In this document: piece after piece, positions 35,901-42,577 of the stretch
Position numbering within the stretch: position 1 is the stretch's first letter
Layout: each line of letters begins with the position of its first letter
The notes under the pieces: model-generated
Seen by the model: the letters and a program-made list of their open reading frames with translations, nothing else
What the model was told of the DNA's origin: nothing
Databases searched by the model: none
Made by a program: the position numbers and the translations under genes
Assembly: GCF_001021385.1 (NCBI RefSeq)
Contig: NZ_CP011773.1
Coordinates: forward strand, 558,001-622,000
Source of the DNA: Mycobacterium sp. EPa45
GTDB taxonomy: Bacteria > Actinomycetota > Actinomycetes > Mycobacteriales > Mycobacteriaceae
Direction: 5' to 3'
DNA length: 64,000 bases

Positions 35901-36018
35901 CCGGCTGACCCGACCGGATCAACCGGTACAAGAACTGCACTCGCTTTGCGGCAAACAGCAGCACCACGGCGGTCGCCAGCAGGCCGATGATCAGCCGAGC
36001 CCAGTCGAGAGTGGTCAC
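32998..36018 (-). CDS. etfD: Membrane Fe-S oxidoreductase EtfD (ETF:menaquinone type) with repeat tail
   Basis: GTG 36018 follows GGGAGGC. The 1006-residue protein has about six N-terminal helices (about 5-255, a nitrate-reductase-gamma-like cytochrome part), two 4Fe-4S sites (CTECGRCQSQCP and CTTCGACVEQCP), and CCG domains with CPHCFNTLG, HDPCYLGRHN and GLCCGAGGARMW. The position matches Rv0338c, shown in M. tuberculosis to act with the FixAB electron-transfer flavoprotein in fatty acid oxidation, passing electrons to menaquinone. The tail (about 740-1006) is Ala/Pro/Glu-rich with five VKGLGIA-GA-RPGAKK-like repeats. Confidence 0.9.
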   Translation of the reverse strand: MTTLDWARLIIGLLATAVVLLFAAKRVQFLYRLIRSGQPVGDESGRKDDIPARIKAQFTEVFGQKKLLKWSIPGLAHFFTMWGFFILASVYLEAYGVLFNPEFHIPLVGRWNALGFLQDFFAAAVLLGIIVFTIIRLRSEPKEYGRSSRFYGSHTGGAWLILFMIFLVILTFAFFRGASVNALGEAFPYGWGAFFSHGMAALLAPLGTTANVWIETISLLAHIGVMLAFLLIVLHSKHLHIGLAPINVTFKRLPNGLGPLLPVEYKGEPINFEDPAEDAVLGRGKIEDFTWKGYLDFTTCTECGRCQSQCPAWNTGKPLSPKLVIMNLRDHLFAKAPYILGDKESPMENTPEGGLGEELRGEKHDEHHAVPESGFERVLGSGPAQATRPLVGTAEQLGVIDPDVLWSCTTCGACVEQCPVDIEHIDHIVDMRRYQVMMESEFPSELGVLYKNLESKGNPWGQNAKERLTWIDEVEFDIPVYGKDVESFAGFEYLFWVGCAGAYEDRAKKTTKAVAELLAAAGVKFLVLGDGETCNGDSARRSGNEFLFQQLASQNVETLNDLFEGVERVDRKIVVTCPHCFNTLGREYPQVGGSYTVVHHTQLLNRLVRDKKLVPVKAVDGGANVTYHDPCYLGRHNKVYDAPRELIDASGVTLKEMPRHADRGLCCGAGGARMWMEEHIGKRVNHERVDEALTLDPAKIATGCPFCRVMITDGVGDRDKADEVEVLDVAQLLLGSLDLSTVTLPEKGTAAREAEAAAAAAPAEAPAAPEAEPESAPEPAAAAPSAPAKEAQPVKGLGIAGGAKRPGAGAKKPADAAPAAEAPAAEAPAAPVKGLGIATGAKRPGAKKAAAPAAEAPAAAPAPEAPAADAPAKAEAPVKGLGIAAGAKRPGAKKAAAPAAEAPAAEAPAAEAPAEAEPAKPVQEPAVKGLGIAAGARRPGAKKSAPAAAPAPAPAPAEAEAEAPKAEEPKAEEVKAEEPKAEAPKADAPPVKGLGIAKGARPPGKR

Positions 36019-36035
36019 GGAGAGCCTCCCTGTCG

Positions 36036-36084
36036 TAAGTTACTCCATGGTAACTTAGGTTAAGTTACCGATCGGTAACTTAAC
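36036..36084 (-). promoter_or_regulatory. Two tandem palindromic operators before etfD
   Basis: A perfect 26-base palindrome spans 36059-36084, with half-site GTTAAGTTACCGA. A second dyad, TAAGTTAC-6-GTAACTTA, spans 36036-36057. Their centres are 25 bases apart and both share the half-site TAAGTTAC. They lie directly upstream of the etfD start, where the promoter must be, and look like sites for a TetR-type repressor. The regulator is not in this window as far as can be told. Confidence 0.7.
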
Positions 36085-36166
36085 TTCAATCCAGCTCATA
36101 GTTACATCCCGCTGATCAGCGCCGCTACAAAGGCTGCCCTAAGTAGCAGGCAAGGTGGCTGGGGTC

Positions 36167-38650
36167 TCAGCTCTGGGGCGACAGAATCGCCCGTAGCATC
36201 GACAGCATCTCCGATCGGGACTCCGCACCGAGACGACGACGAATCCTGGCGACGTGGTGCTCGACGGTCTTCGCCGAAATGAACAGCTGCGCGCCGATAT
36301 CTCGATATGGCATGCCCAGCAACAGCAACTCCGCCACCTCGCGCTCGCGGTCCGACAGCGGCGAGGACGTCGGCCGCGCGCCGGTCGATGCCGACGCCGA
36401 CGCCTCGGATACCGCCGGCTGAGCGTCGTCGGTCCCACTGTCACCCACGGACAGTTTCAGGTCGCGCGCGACCTGCAGCATGAGTCCCGACACCTTGGGG
36501 TCGGAGGTCTGCAGCGCGGCCTGGCCGGCCAGCCGGGTGGCGTCCGCGGTCAGCCCAAACTCGGCCAGCCCGCGCGCGGCCGCACCGACGTCGTCGGCGT
36601 CGACCTGCCCGGCGAGCACTCTCAGCCAGGTCCGGCCGGCCACCGCCAGGGCCTTGGCGAACGGACTCTGCGCTGCGGCAGCGGTCAGAGCCTGGCCGTG
36701 CGGGGCCACCGCCGCGGGATCATTGGCCAGGATCCCGGCGTGCACCCCGGCCCAGCGCAGCGGAATCGACCAGGTGGGTGGGTTGCCCAGCGAATCCAGC
36801 AGCCCGAACGCCTGCTCGAGAGCGGGGGCCAGCCGATCCTGCTGGCCGATCCGGGCGGACGCCACCCAGAGCTCGCCCAGCGGCAATAGCGAGAACAAGT
36901 CGACCGAATACTCGACCAGCACCTCCATCGCGGCATACCAATACTTCTGCAGTGCGCCGGCATCCCCGCCTCGCCGCGCCAGCGCGGTGCGCAGCCCGGC
37001 CGCCCACAACGCATCCCGGCGATGGGTGTCGTCGATTCCGGTGATGTCACCGGCGGCCGCCGTGAATTGGCCGTCCTGCATCTTGGTCCAACCGAGCAGC
37101 AGGCGGTGCCGATGCGCGTACAGCGGGTCCTCGTTATCCCGGTCGGCGCGCACCGCCCTCGAGATGACACTGCGTGCACGGACCGGATCCCCGCCGTGCA
37201 GTGCCGCCAGCGTGACCAGTGCCGCCGGACTGTCCGGCAGCACCTGGCCCGCCGAATACTCCGCGGCCATCGCTGCCCCGAGTTTGAGGGCCGCCGTCGA
37301 GTAGGGCCCCTGCAACGTCGCCAGAAGTCCCTCGGCCAGGGTGCGCGCGGCGCGGGAGGCTGCGGTCGGCGGCCCTGCGCTCTGTACTGCCAGGGCGCGT
37401 TCGGCGGCGGCGCGATCACCGGTCGCGGTCAGTACGATCGCCGCTGCGGCGCCCACCGCCGCGTCGGGGTACGGGCCGAGCCAGTCGAACAACTCAGCGG
37501 CCTGCGCGGAGTTGCCGTTGAGCATCGCGACGCTGGCCGAGACCCGGACCGCCGCAGCCCGCTCGGCGGGGTCGTCGGAGGCCAGAAGGGCGTCGGCTTC
37601 GGTTGCCGCCGCGGATGATTCGCCGGCCAGGGCCAATGCGTCGGCCAGCTGCGCCCGCAGTTCGACCGCGCCCGCGTCGACTGCGGCTCGGAACAGGGCC
37701 GCGTCGGCGCGTCCCGCACCGGCTTGTCGTCGCAAGACCCCGGCCAATTGCTCGTCCCGGACGCCGTGTTCGGCCAGTCGCAGCGCAAGGTCGAGCGAGA
37801 GTGTCGACATCGCGATCTGTGACCGCAGCAATGCCGTCTCGACGTCGTGATGGCGGGCGTTGCCCAAGATCTGAGCCACCGCGCGGTGCACGACCCGCAG
37901 GAAGTGCGGGTTGTGCGCGGGCTCGATCAGCCCGGTGGCCCGCGCCCGGTCAATCAACAGCCTCGCTTCGTCGGCCGTAACATCCAGCGCTGCAGCCAGA
38001 TCCGCAGCGCCGAGATCACGGCTGAGGGAGGCGATGAGCAATGCATCGAGCTCCGGTTCGCCGAGCCGGCGCAGCCGGTCGATGAGCGCAAACAATGCGG
38101 CCTGTGCGATCGGGGCAGCCGAGTACGGCCGAGCCGACGCCAGGGCGGCCTCGATCAGGAACGGGATGCCGGCCGTCGCGACGAAAATGTTGGTCACCAA
38201 TTCGGTGCGTGGGGGATGGCCGGACGGATCGGTCATGAGCCTGGATATGTCGGCGGAAGTCAGCGGCCCCAATGAGATTCGAGGCCGCTCCCTGTCGATC
38301 GCCGTCATCAAGGCTTGTAGGGCGTCGTCGTAGTCACGCGGCTGGGCGGCCACCACGACCGTCGACGCCGGCTCGGCGACGAGCTCGGTGAGGCGCTGCA
38401 AATCGGTGCCGGTCAGCAGATGCGCGTCGTCGACCACCACGGCGGCATCGGCGGGGTCACCGTCCGCCGGCGCTCGGGTCAGCACGGCGGTGCCGGCGTC
38501 GCGCAGGGCTTCGCGGACCGCGACGAGCAACGTGGTCTTACCCGTTCCGACGCCGCCGGTCACCAACAGCTTGACCGGCCCCGACCCCAGCGCGCTGATC
38601 GCCTCGTGGGCAACCGGCGAAAGATGCTGCACCGTAACCGAATCAGGCAC
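36167..38650 (-). CDS. iniR: Large LuxR-type STAND ATPase regulator (IniR-like)
   Basis: The 827-residue protein has an N-terminal P-loop (VTGGVGTGKTTLL, about 30-42), Walker-B-like AAVVVDDAHLL, a long helical repeat region (about 330-720) of the MalT type and a C-terminal LuxR HTH (SPLSDREREVAELLLLGMPYRDIGAQLFISAKTVEHHVARIRRRL). It occupies the position of Rv0339c. The orthologue in M. marinum has been described as IniR, a STAND ATPase activating iniBAC in response to trehalose; I use that name on synteny. CCCCTA repeats upstream of two ini genes are candidate targets. Confidence 0.82.
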   Translation of the reverse strand: MPDSVTVQHLSPVAHEAISALGSGPVKLLVTGGVGTGKTTLLVAVREALRDAGTAVLTRAPADGDPADAAVVVDDAHLLTGTDLQRLTELVAEPASTVVVAAQPRDYDDALQALMTAIDRERPRISLGPLTSADISRLMTDPSGHPPRTELVTNIFVATAGIPFLIEAALASARPYSAAPIAQAALFALIDRLRRLGEPELDALLIASLSRDLGAADLAAALDVTADEARLLIDRARATGLIEPAHNPHFLRVVHRAVAQILGNARHHDVETALLRSQIAMSTLSLDLALRLAEHGVRDEQLAGVLRRQAGAGRADAALFRAAVDAGAVELRAQLADALALAGESSAAATEADALLASDDPAERAAAVRVSASVAMLNGNSAQAAELFDWLGPYPDAAVGAAAAIVLTATGDRAAAERALAVQSAGPPTAASRAARTLAEGLLATLQGPYSTAALKLGAAMAAEYSAGQVLPDSPAALVTLAALHGGDPVRARSVISRAVRADRDNEDPLYAHRHRLLLGWTKMQDGQFTAAAGDITGIDDTHRRDALWAAGLRTALARRGGDAGALQKYWYAAMEVLVEYSVDLFSLLPLGELWVASARIGQQDRLAPALEQAFGLLDSLGNPPTWSIPLRWAGVHAGILANDPAAVAPHGQALTAAAAQSPFAKALAVAGRTWLRVLAGQVDADDVGAAARGLAEFGLTADATRLAGQAALQTSDPKVSGLMLQVARDLKLSVGDSGTDDAQPAVSEASASASTGARPTSSPLSDREREVAELLLLGMPYRDIGAQLFISAKTVEHHVARIRRRLGAESRSEMLSMLRAILSPQS

Positions 38651-38656
38651 TGTTGA

Positions 38657-40552
38657 CTAGCCCGAGGTAGGTGACGTCACGCCGGTGATGATGTCGCGCG
38701 TGGTCGGCGGCGCGGCTGTGGTGGTAACCGGTTTGACGGTGGTGGTTGGCGGGGCCTGCGTAGTCGTCGGCGGTTGGGTCGTCGTCGGCGGTTGCGTGGT
38801 CGTGGTCGGTGGCTGGGTGGTGGTCGTAGTCGTCGGCGGTGTCGTTGTGGTCGTGGTCGTCGTGGTGGTGGTTGTCGTCGTGGTGGTCGACGGTGTCGTC
38901 GTCGTGGTGGTCGTGGTGGGTGCGGTCGTCGTCGGGATGACGGTGGTGGTCGCCGGAATCGTCGACTCGGTGGGCACCCCGTCCGAGCCGGTGATCGTAA
39001 CCGTCTGCGGCGGAATGACACTCGTCGCCGGAGCTTCGGTCGGGTCGCCAGGCTTGGTCACCCGGGTGGTCGTGGTCGTCGGTGTGCTGTCCGCGCTGGT
39101 GAGGGTGATGGCCAGTCCGCCCACCGCCACCGCTGCGAGTGCGGCGGCAATGCCGAACAGCAGCGGCGGGCGCCGGTACCACGGCACCGGAGCGGGGACC
39201 AGTTCGGTCTCCTCGTCCTGCGGCTCGAACTCGACCATCGGGCGCATCCCGGTGGCACCCGCCTGTTGGGCGTAATCGAAGGTGTAGTCCTCGCCCGAAT
39301 ACGGCACCGGCTCCGCGCCGGGCGCATCGTCCTGCGACCACGCCAGCGCGCGGAACGTCGCCGACGGCGAACCATCGGTCGCCGATTCCGTTGCGGCCAC
39401 GCCCGCTGCCCCGGCGGCCCAGGCGGCCGGAGCGAGCCCGGTCGGGGCGTCGGCGGCGGCCACCGCCATGCCCGTCGGCGCATCCGGCGCGCCGCCGCGC
39501 GCGGCGATCACCGCAGAACCGATCGCCGCGTTGAGGCCAGGCAACGCCGTGGTGATGACCGGAACGCGCAGTTCCTCGGAAAGTCGTTGCGTCAGAATCG
39601 GTATCGCTGCACCACCGCCAACTGTTGCCACCGCGGCCAGATTGACCGCAGGGATCCTGTTGCGCTCCAGCACATCTCCGAGCGTGTCGAGGAAGCCCGC
39701 GAGCGGCTCGGCGAGGAGCGCCTCCAGTTCCGGTCGGGTGACCCGGATGTCGGAGCGAAAACCGGGCAGTTCGGCCGGCACCACAGTCGCGGTCTCTGAG
39801 GACAGCCGCTCCTTGGCCTGTCGGCACTCGTCGCGCAGCCGGGTCAGCGCGCCGACGGCGTTGGTGCTGGCCGGATCGATATTGGCCTCGTCGCGGATGC
39901 CCGCAAGCACCTGGGTCAGCAGTGCCTGGTCGAGCTGGTCGCCGGAGAGGTCGGTGAAGCGAACCGTCTCTCCGATCGGCTGCAGGTTCGCACCGGCGTC
40001 GGCGAGGGTGATGTTCGCTCCGCTGCCGCCGAAGTCGCACAGCGCGATCACCCCCTGTGATGGGAGGCCTGGATCGGCCTGCAAGGCGGCCAGGGCAGCC
40101 GTCGCATCCGAGATCAGCATCGGCGGAATGCCGTTGGGCGACAAGACAGGTCGGGTGCGCAGCGCACCGCGCAGGGCGCCGACCGCTCCGGCACCCCAGT
40201 ACGCGGGAACCGCGACGACCAGATTGGACGGCGGCGAGCCGTCGTCGACCGTGCGGGCCATCGCCTCGAGCGCGTCGGCGATCAGGTCCTCTCCGCGGTG
40301 CGGTGACCCGTCGGCGGCCACCAGTGGCACCGGATCGCCTGCCCGCTCGACGAAGCCGCGGAACACCTGGCCCGACGCGGTGAGGTTCGGGCTCGTCAGC
40401 TCCGGGTTCTGGGAGGGGACGCCGACCTCGGCGGGTCGGTTGTCCCACAACGTCAGCACCGATCGGCGGGTGACTGGCTGGCGGCCCGGGCGCGCAGCCG
40501 CCAGGTTGGTCGCTCCGATCGACAACCCCAGCGAGTCGCTCAATTCGCACAT
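38657..40552 (-). CDS. Hsp70-like protein with PWYR-TM anchor and Thr-rich tail
   Basis: The start is ATG 40552, or the TTG three codons later (LSDSLGLSIGATNLAAAR). The head (about 1-345) has Hsp70/actin-fold motifs: SLGLSIGATN, LVVAVPAYWGAGAV, ALCDFGGSGANITLAD (phosphate loop) and ATVGGGAAIPILTQRL (adenosine motif). The sequence then gives VPWYRRPPLLFGIAAALAAVAVGGLAITL, a PWYR motif just before a membrane helix (about 457-485). The tail is almost wholly Thr/Pro/Val. It lies between the IniR-like gene and the ini genes, and three CCCCTAA repeats lie just upstream of its start. Confidence 0.82.
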   Translation of the reverse strand: MCELSDSLGLSIGATNLAAARPGRQPVTRRSVLTLWDNRPAEVGVPSQNPELTSPNLTASGQVFRGFVERAGDPVPLVAADGSPHRGEDLIADALEAMARTVDDGSPPSNLVVAVPAYWGAGAVGALRGALRTRPVLSPNGIPPMLISDATAALAALQADPGLPSQGVIALCDFGGSGANITLADAGANLQPIGETVRFTDLSGDQLDQALLTQVLAGIRDEANIDPASTNAVGALTRLRDECRQAKERLSSETATVVPAELPGFRSDIRVTRPELEALLAEPLAGFLDTLGDVLERNRIPAVNLAAVATVGGGAAIPILTQRLSEELRVPVITTALPGLNAAIGSAVIAARGGAPDAPTGMAVAAADAPTGLAPAAWAAGAAGVAATESATDGSPSATFRALAWSQDDAPGAEPVPYSGEDYTFDYAQQAGATGMRPMVEFEPQDEETELVPAPVPWYRRPPLLFGIAAALAAVAVGGLAITLTSADSTPTTTTTRVTKPGDPTEAPATSVIPPQTVTITGSDGVPTESTIPATTTVIPTTTAPTTTTTTTTPSTTTTTTTTTTTTTTTTPPTTTTTTQPPTTTTQPPTTTQPPTTTQAPPTTTVKPVTTTAAPPTTRDIITGVTSPTSG

Positions 40553-40589
40553 CCCTTCGCCGCCTGATCGGCTGCCGTCAACACCATAT

Positions 40590-40629
40590 CCCCTAATGTC
40601 TTCAGAACCCCTAAGGCCGCACCCCCTAA
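40590..40629. promoter_or_regulatory. Three CCCCTAA direct repeats
   Basis: CCCCTAA occurs at 40590-40596, 40608-40614 and 40623-40629, spaced 18 and 15 bases apart, between the divergent Hsp70-like and IniB-domain genes. The proximal copy ends 54 bases before a TAACAT hexamer (40684-40689). On the minus strand TATGGT lies just beyond the distal copy and could be the -10 of the Hsp70-like gene. Confidence 0.6.
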
Positions 40630-40747
40630 TGGTGCCGCGCTTCGAGTGGCTTCGACACCGATCACGGCGCCCTCGTCCGCCGATAACATTCTTGGCAGCA
40701 GCTGGGATTCCACTGTGACTATCGGTGGCAGGAGAGAAGGCGTTTCC

Positions 40748-41284
40748 ATGGCAAATTCGTTGCTCGACTTCGTGATGTCGCTCGTGCGAGATCCCGACGC
40801 CGCCGCACGCTACGCCGCGGACCCGGCGGGCGCGATCGCCGATGCCCATCTGACCGATGTGACCAGCGCTGACGTCAGCAACCTGATTCCCATGGTGGCC
40901 GACTCCCTGTCGGGACCGGTCTCGGGAGGCGGCTTCGGCCCCGGCCCCGCAGCCGGCGACGGGAACGTGTGGGCGAGCGGCGCGGCGACGGCCGCATTCG
41001 ACGCCTTCGACCACTTGCCCGCGGCTGTCACCGCACCCGAGGTCCACTCGGTCATCACCGAGGTCGCGCAGCACGCGGATCAGGCCCCGTCGTTGATTAC
41101 CGATCTCGGTGTCGACCCCGGTGCGCTGGACCTGCCGGGCGCCGCGGCCCAGGTCACCGACACCGTCCTTGACCACGGAGTGTCTCCCGATGCCGGCCAC
41201 GACTGGGCGGATCCCGCGGCATGGGACCACAGCCACGCCGCCGACGACCACGGAGTCGACCACTCCGGCTTCGACCTGTTCTGA
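40748..41284 (+). CDS. IniB N-terminal-domain protein (Rv0340-like)
   Basis: ATG 40748 begins ANSLLDFVMSLVRDPDAAARYAADPAGAIADAHLTDVTSADVSNLIPMVADS, the same domain as the start of IniB (LLDWILDLFRNEDAARAFVAAPEQTMRDAGL). The second half is Ala/Asp/His-rich, ending DHSHAADDHGVDHSGFDLF. At 178 residues it matches Rv0340 in size and position. TAACAT (40684-40689) is the likely -10. A strong hairpin follows its stop. Function unknown; probably envelope-stress-induced like iniB. Confidence 0.82.
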   Translation: MANSLLDFVMSLVRDPDAAARYAADPAGAIADAHLTDVTSADVSNLIPMVADSLSGPVSGGGFGPGPAAGDGNVWASGAATAAFDAFDHLPAAVTAPEVHSVITEVAQHADQAPSLITDLGVDPGALDLPGAAAQVTDTVLDHGVSPDAGHDWADPAAWDHSHAADDHGVDHSGFDLF

Positions 41285-41294
41285 TCCCCGGGCA

Positions 41295-41324
41295 AATCCC
41301 CACGTCCACCGCGACGTGGGGATT
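41295..41324 (+). terminator. Strong hairpin after the IniB-domain gene
   Basis: AATCCCCACGTC (41295-41306) and GACGTGGGGATT (41313-41324) form a perfect 12-pair stem with a six-base loop, 10 bases past the stop codon. It should insulate iniB transcription from the upstream gene. Confidence 0.7.
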
Positions 41325-41342
41325 CGTCGCGTCTGGAGCTTT

Positions 41343-41390
41343 CCCTAGGGACCCCCTAATCCCCTACGATTCGGCCCCTAGCCGACCCTA
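41343..41390 (+). promoter_or_regulatory. Array of five CCCTA repeats upstream of iniB
   Basis: CCCTA cores lie at 41343-41347, 41354-41358, 41362-41366, 41376-41380 and 41386-41390; three of them read CCCCTA. The last core ends 56 bases before a TAACGT hexamer (41447-41452), the likely -10 of iniB, which has only a weak -35 (TTTTCG). The similar layout at 40590-40689 suggests a shared activator. Confidence 0.6.
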
Positions 41391-41501
41391 GTAGGAGCGC
41401 GCTGACGAGGGGTGGCGACCCCGTTTTCGCCCGACGGTGCCGTCCATAACGTGGTCTCCAGATCGCCGGAGTCACTGGCGAATTCACCGAAAGGTCCGAC
41501 A

Positions 41502-42491
41502 ATGCTCACTCTCCTCGACTGGATTCTCGACCTGTTCCGCAACGAGGACGCCGCACGTGCGTTCGTCGCCGCGCCGGAGCAGACCATGCGGGACGCCGGG
41601 TTGGCCGGTGTGTCGGCAGCCCAGGTCTCGACGCTGGCGGCCACCGCTGTCCCCGGCCTGGTGCTGGGCGGCGGCGACCCGGTCGTCGGCCTGCAGCGCG
41701 CGGTGTCCAACCACTACGGCTTCGCGCCGGCCTACCAGCCGGTCTACGCGCCGTCGCCGACGTTCGCCCCGCAGACCGATCTCGCCAGCCACAACGACAC
41801 CTCGCTGTTGAGCCCGGACCAGAATGCCGGTGCCAACGCCCAGCAGGGTGCGTTCAACCTCGGCTTCGGTGACATCACCTTCGGCAACAAGACCACGAAT
41901 ACCGCCACCAACGGCGGCGTGGTGGTCGACGGCCAGAACAAGGGTGACATCGTCAGCGGAGACGGCGCTGTCCTGGGCAACGGCAACGAGGTGAACAACG
42001 GTCACGTGGCGGCCGGCACCGGTTCCAACGTCGCGATCGGCCACAGCCATGTCTCTGACAACGGCACCACCGCCACCGGCGGCAGCACCGTGATCAAGGA
42101 CAACAGCGGCCCGGTCCTGCACGACGTGGACGCCAGTGGCGGCAACGGCGGCGGCGCCTCGGCGGGCGGCAGCCTGATCGGCCTCGGCGGCGGCCACGCC
42201 TCCGGTGGTAACGCCGGCGGTGGTGGCATCACCATCATCGACAGCCATCCGTCGACCAACAGCGGCAATACGGCCAGCTCGCCGGTCAACACCCAGACCG
42301 AGACCCACACCACCACCTCGGTGACCGACCACTCCGACAACTCGGTGCACCAGACGAACGACAGCTCGACGCACGACTCGTCCAGCCACTCGCTCTTCGA
42401 CGCCAGCCACGACACCACGCTGGTGAACAGCAATCTGGACAACAGCCACGACATGGCGCTGGCGTCCGGCAACCACCTGCTGGGGTTGTAG
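41502..42491 (+). CDS. iniB: IniB, isoniazid-inducible Gly/Asn/Ser-rich protein
   Basis: ATG 41502 (LTLLDWILDLFRNEDAARAFV) starts an IniB N-terminal domain of about 70 residues, followed by a long Gly/Asn/Ser/Thr/His-rich region with units such as GDGAVLGNGNEVNNG and HSHVSDNG. The body recalls beta-roll or PGRS-type low-complexity proteins. It is the first gene of the ini block (iniB-iniA), induced by cell-wall inhibitors such as isoniazid and ethambutol in M. tuberculosis. Its biochemical role is unknown. No signal peptide is evident. Confidence 0.9.
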   Translation: MLTLLDWILDLFRNEDAARAFVAAPEQTMRDAGLAGVSAAQVSTLAATAVPGLVLGGGDPVVGLQRAVSNHYGFAPAYQPVYAPSPTFAPQTDLASHNDTSLLSPDQNAGANAQQGAFNLGFGDITFGNKTTNTATNGGVVVDGQNKGDIVSGDGAVLGNGNEVNNGHVAAGTGSNVAIGHSHVSDNGTTATGGSTVIKDNSGPVLHDVDASGGNGGGASAGGSLIGLGGGHASGGNAGGGGITIIDSHPSTNSGNTASSPVNTQTETHTTTSVTDHSDNSVHQTNDSSTHDSSSHSLFDASHDTTLVNSNLDNSHDMALASGNHLLGL

Positions 42492-42507
42492 AGCAATCCG
42501 ACGGCGG

Positions 42508-42538
42508 CGGGGATCTCCAGGATGTCTGGAGGTCCCCG
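42508..42538 (+). terminator. Hairpin between iniB and iniA
   Basis: CGGGGATCTCCAG (42508-42520) pairs with CTGGAGGTCCCCG (42526-42538), with one G-U pair and a five-base loop. It lies within the 86-base iniB-iniA gap. It may attenuate read-through or mark an RNA-processing point that lowers iniA relative to iniB. Confidence 0.55.
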
Positions 42539-42577
42539 TCGCTCGTCTGCGCTTACGGTGGACCACTGGGAGGACAT

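Noticed and set aside
38680..38960. Low-complexity GT-rich DNA that might be a microsatellite or CRISPR-like array
   Set aside because: It encodes the Thr/Pro tail of the Hsp70-like protein with varied codons; there are no regular spacers.
38643..40550. 635-codon frame with Arg/Gly/His-rich product
   Set aside because: Same strand but other frame of the Hsp70-like gene; it lacks any motif while the chosen frame has the full Hsp70-like set.
41263..41285. Extension of the Hsp70-like frame to 41263
   Set aside because: It would be antisense to the whole IniB-domain gene; the SDSLGLSIGATN start at about 40550 fits the family.
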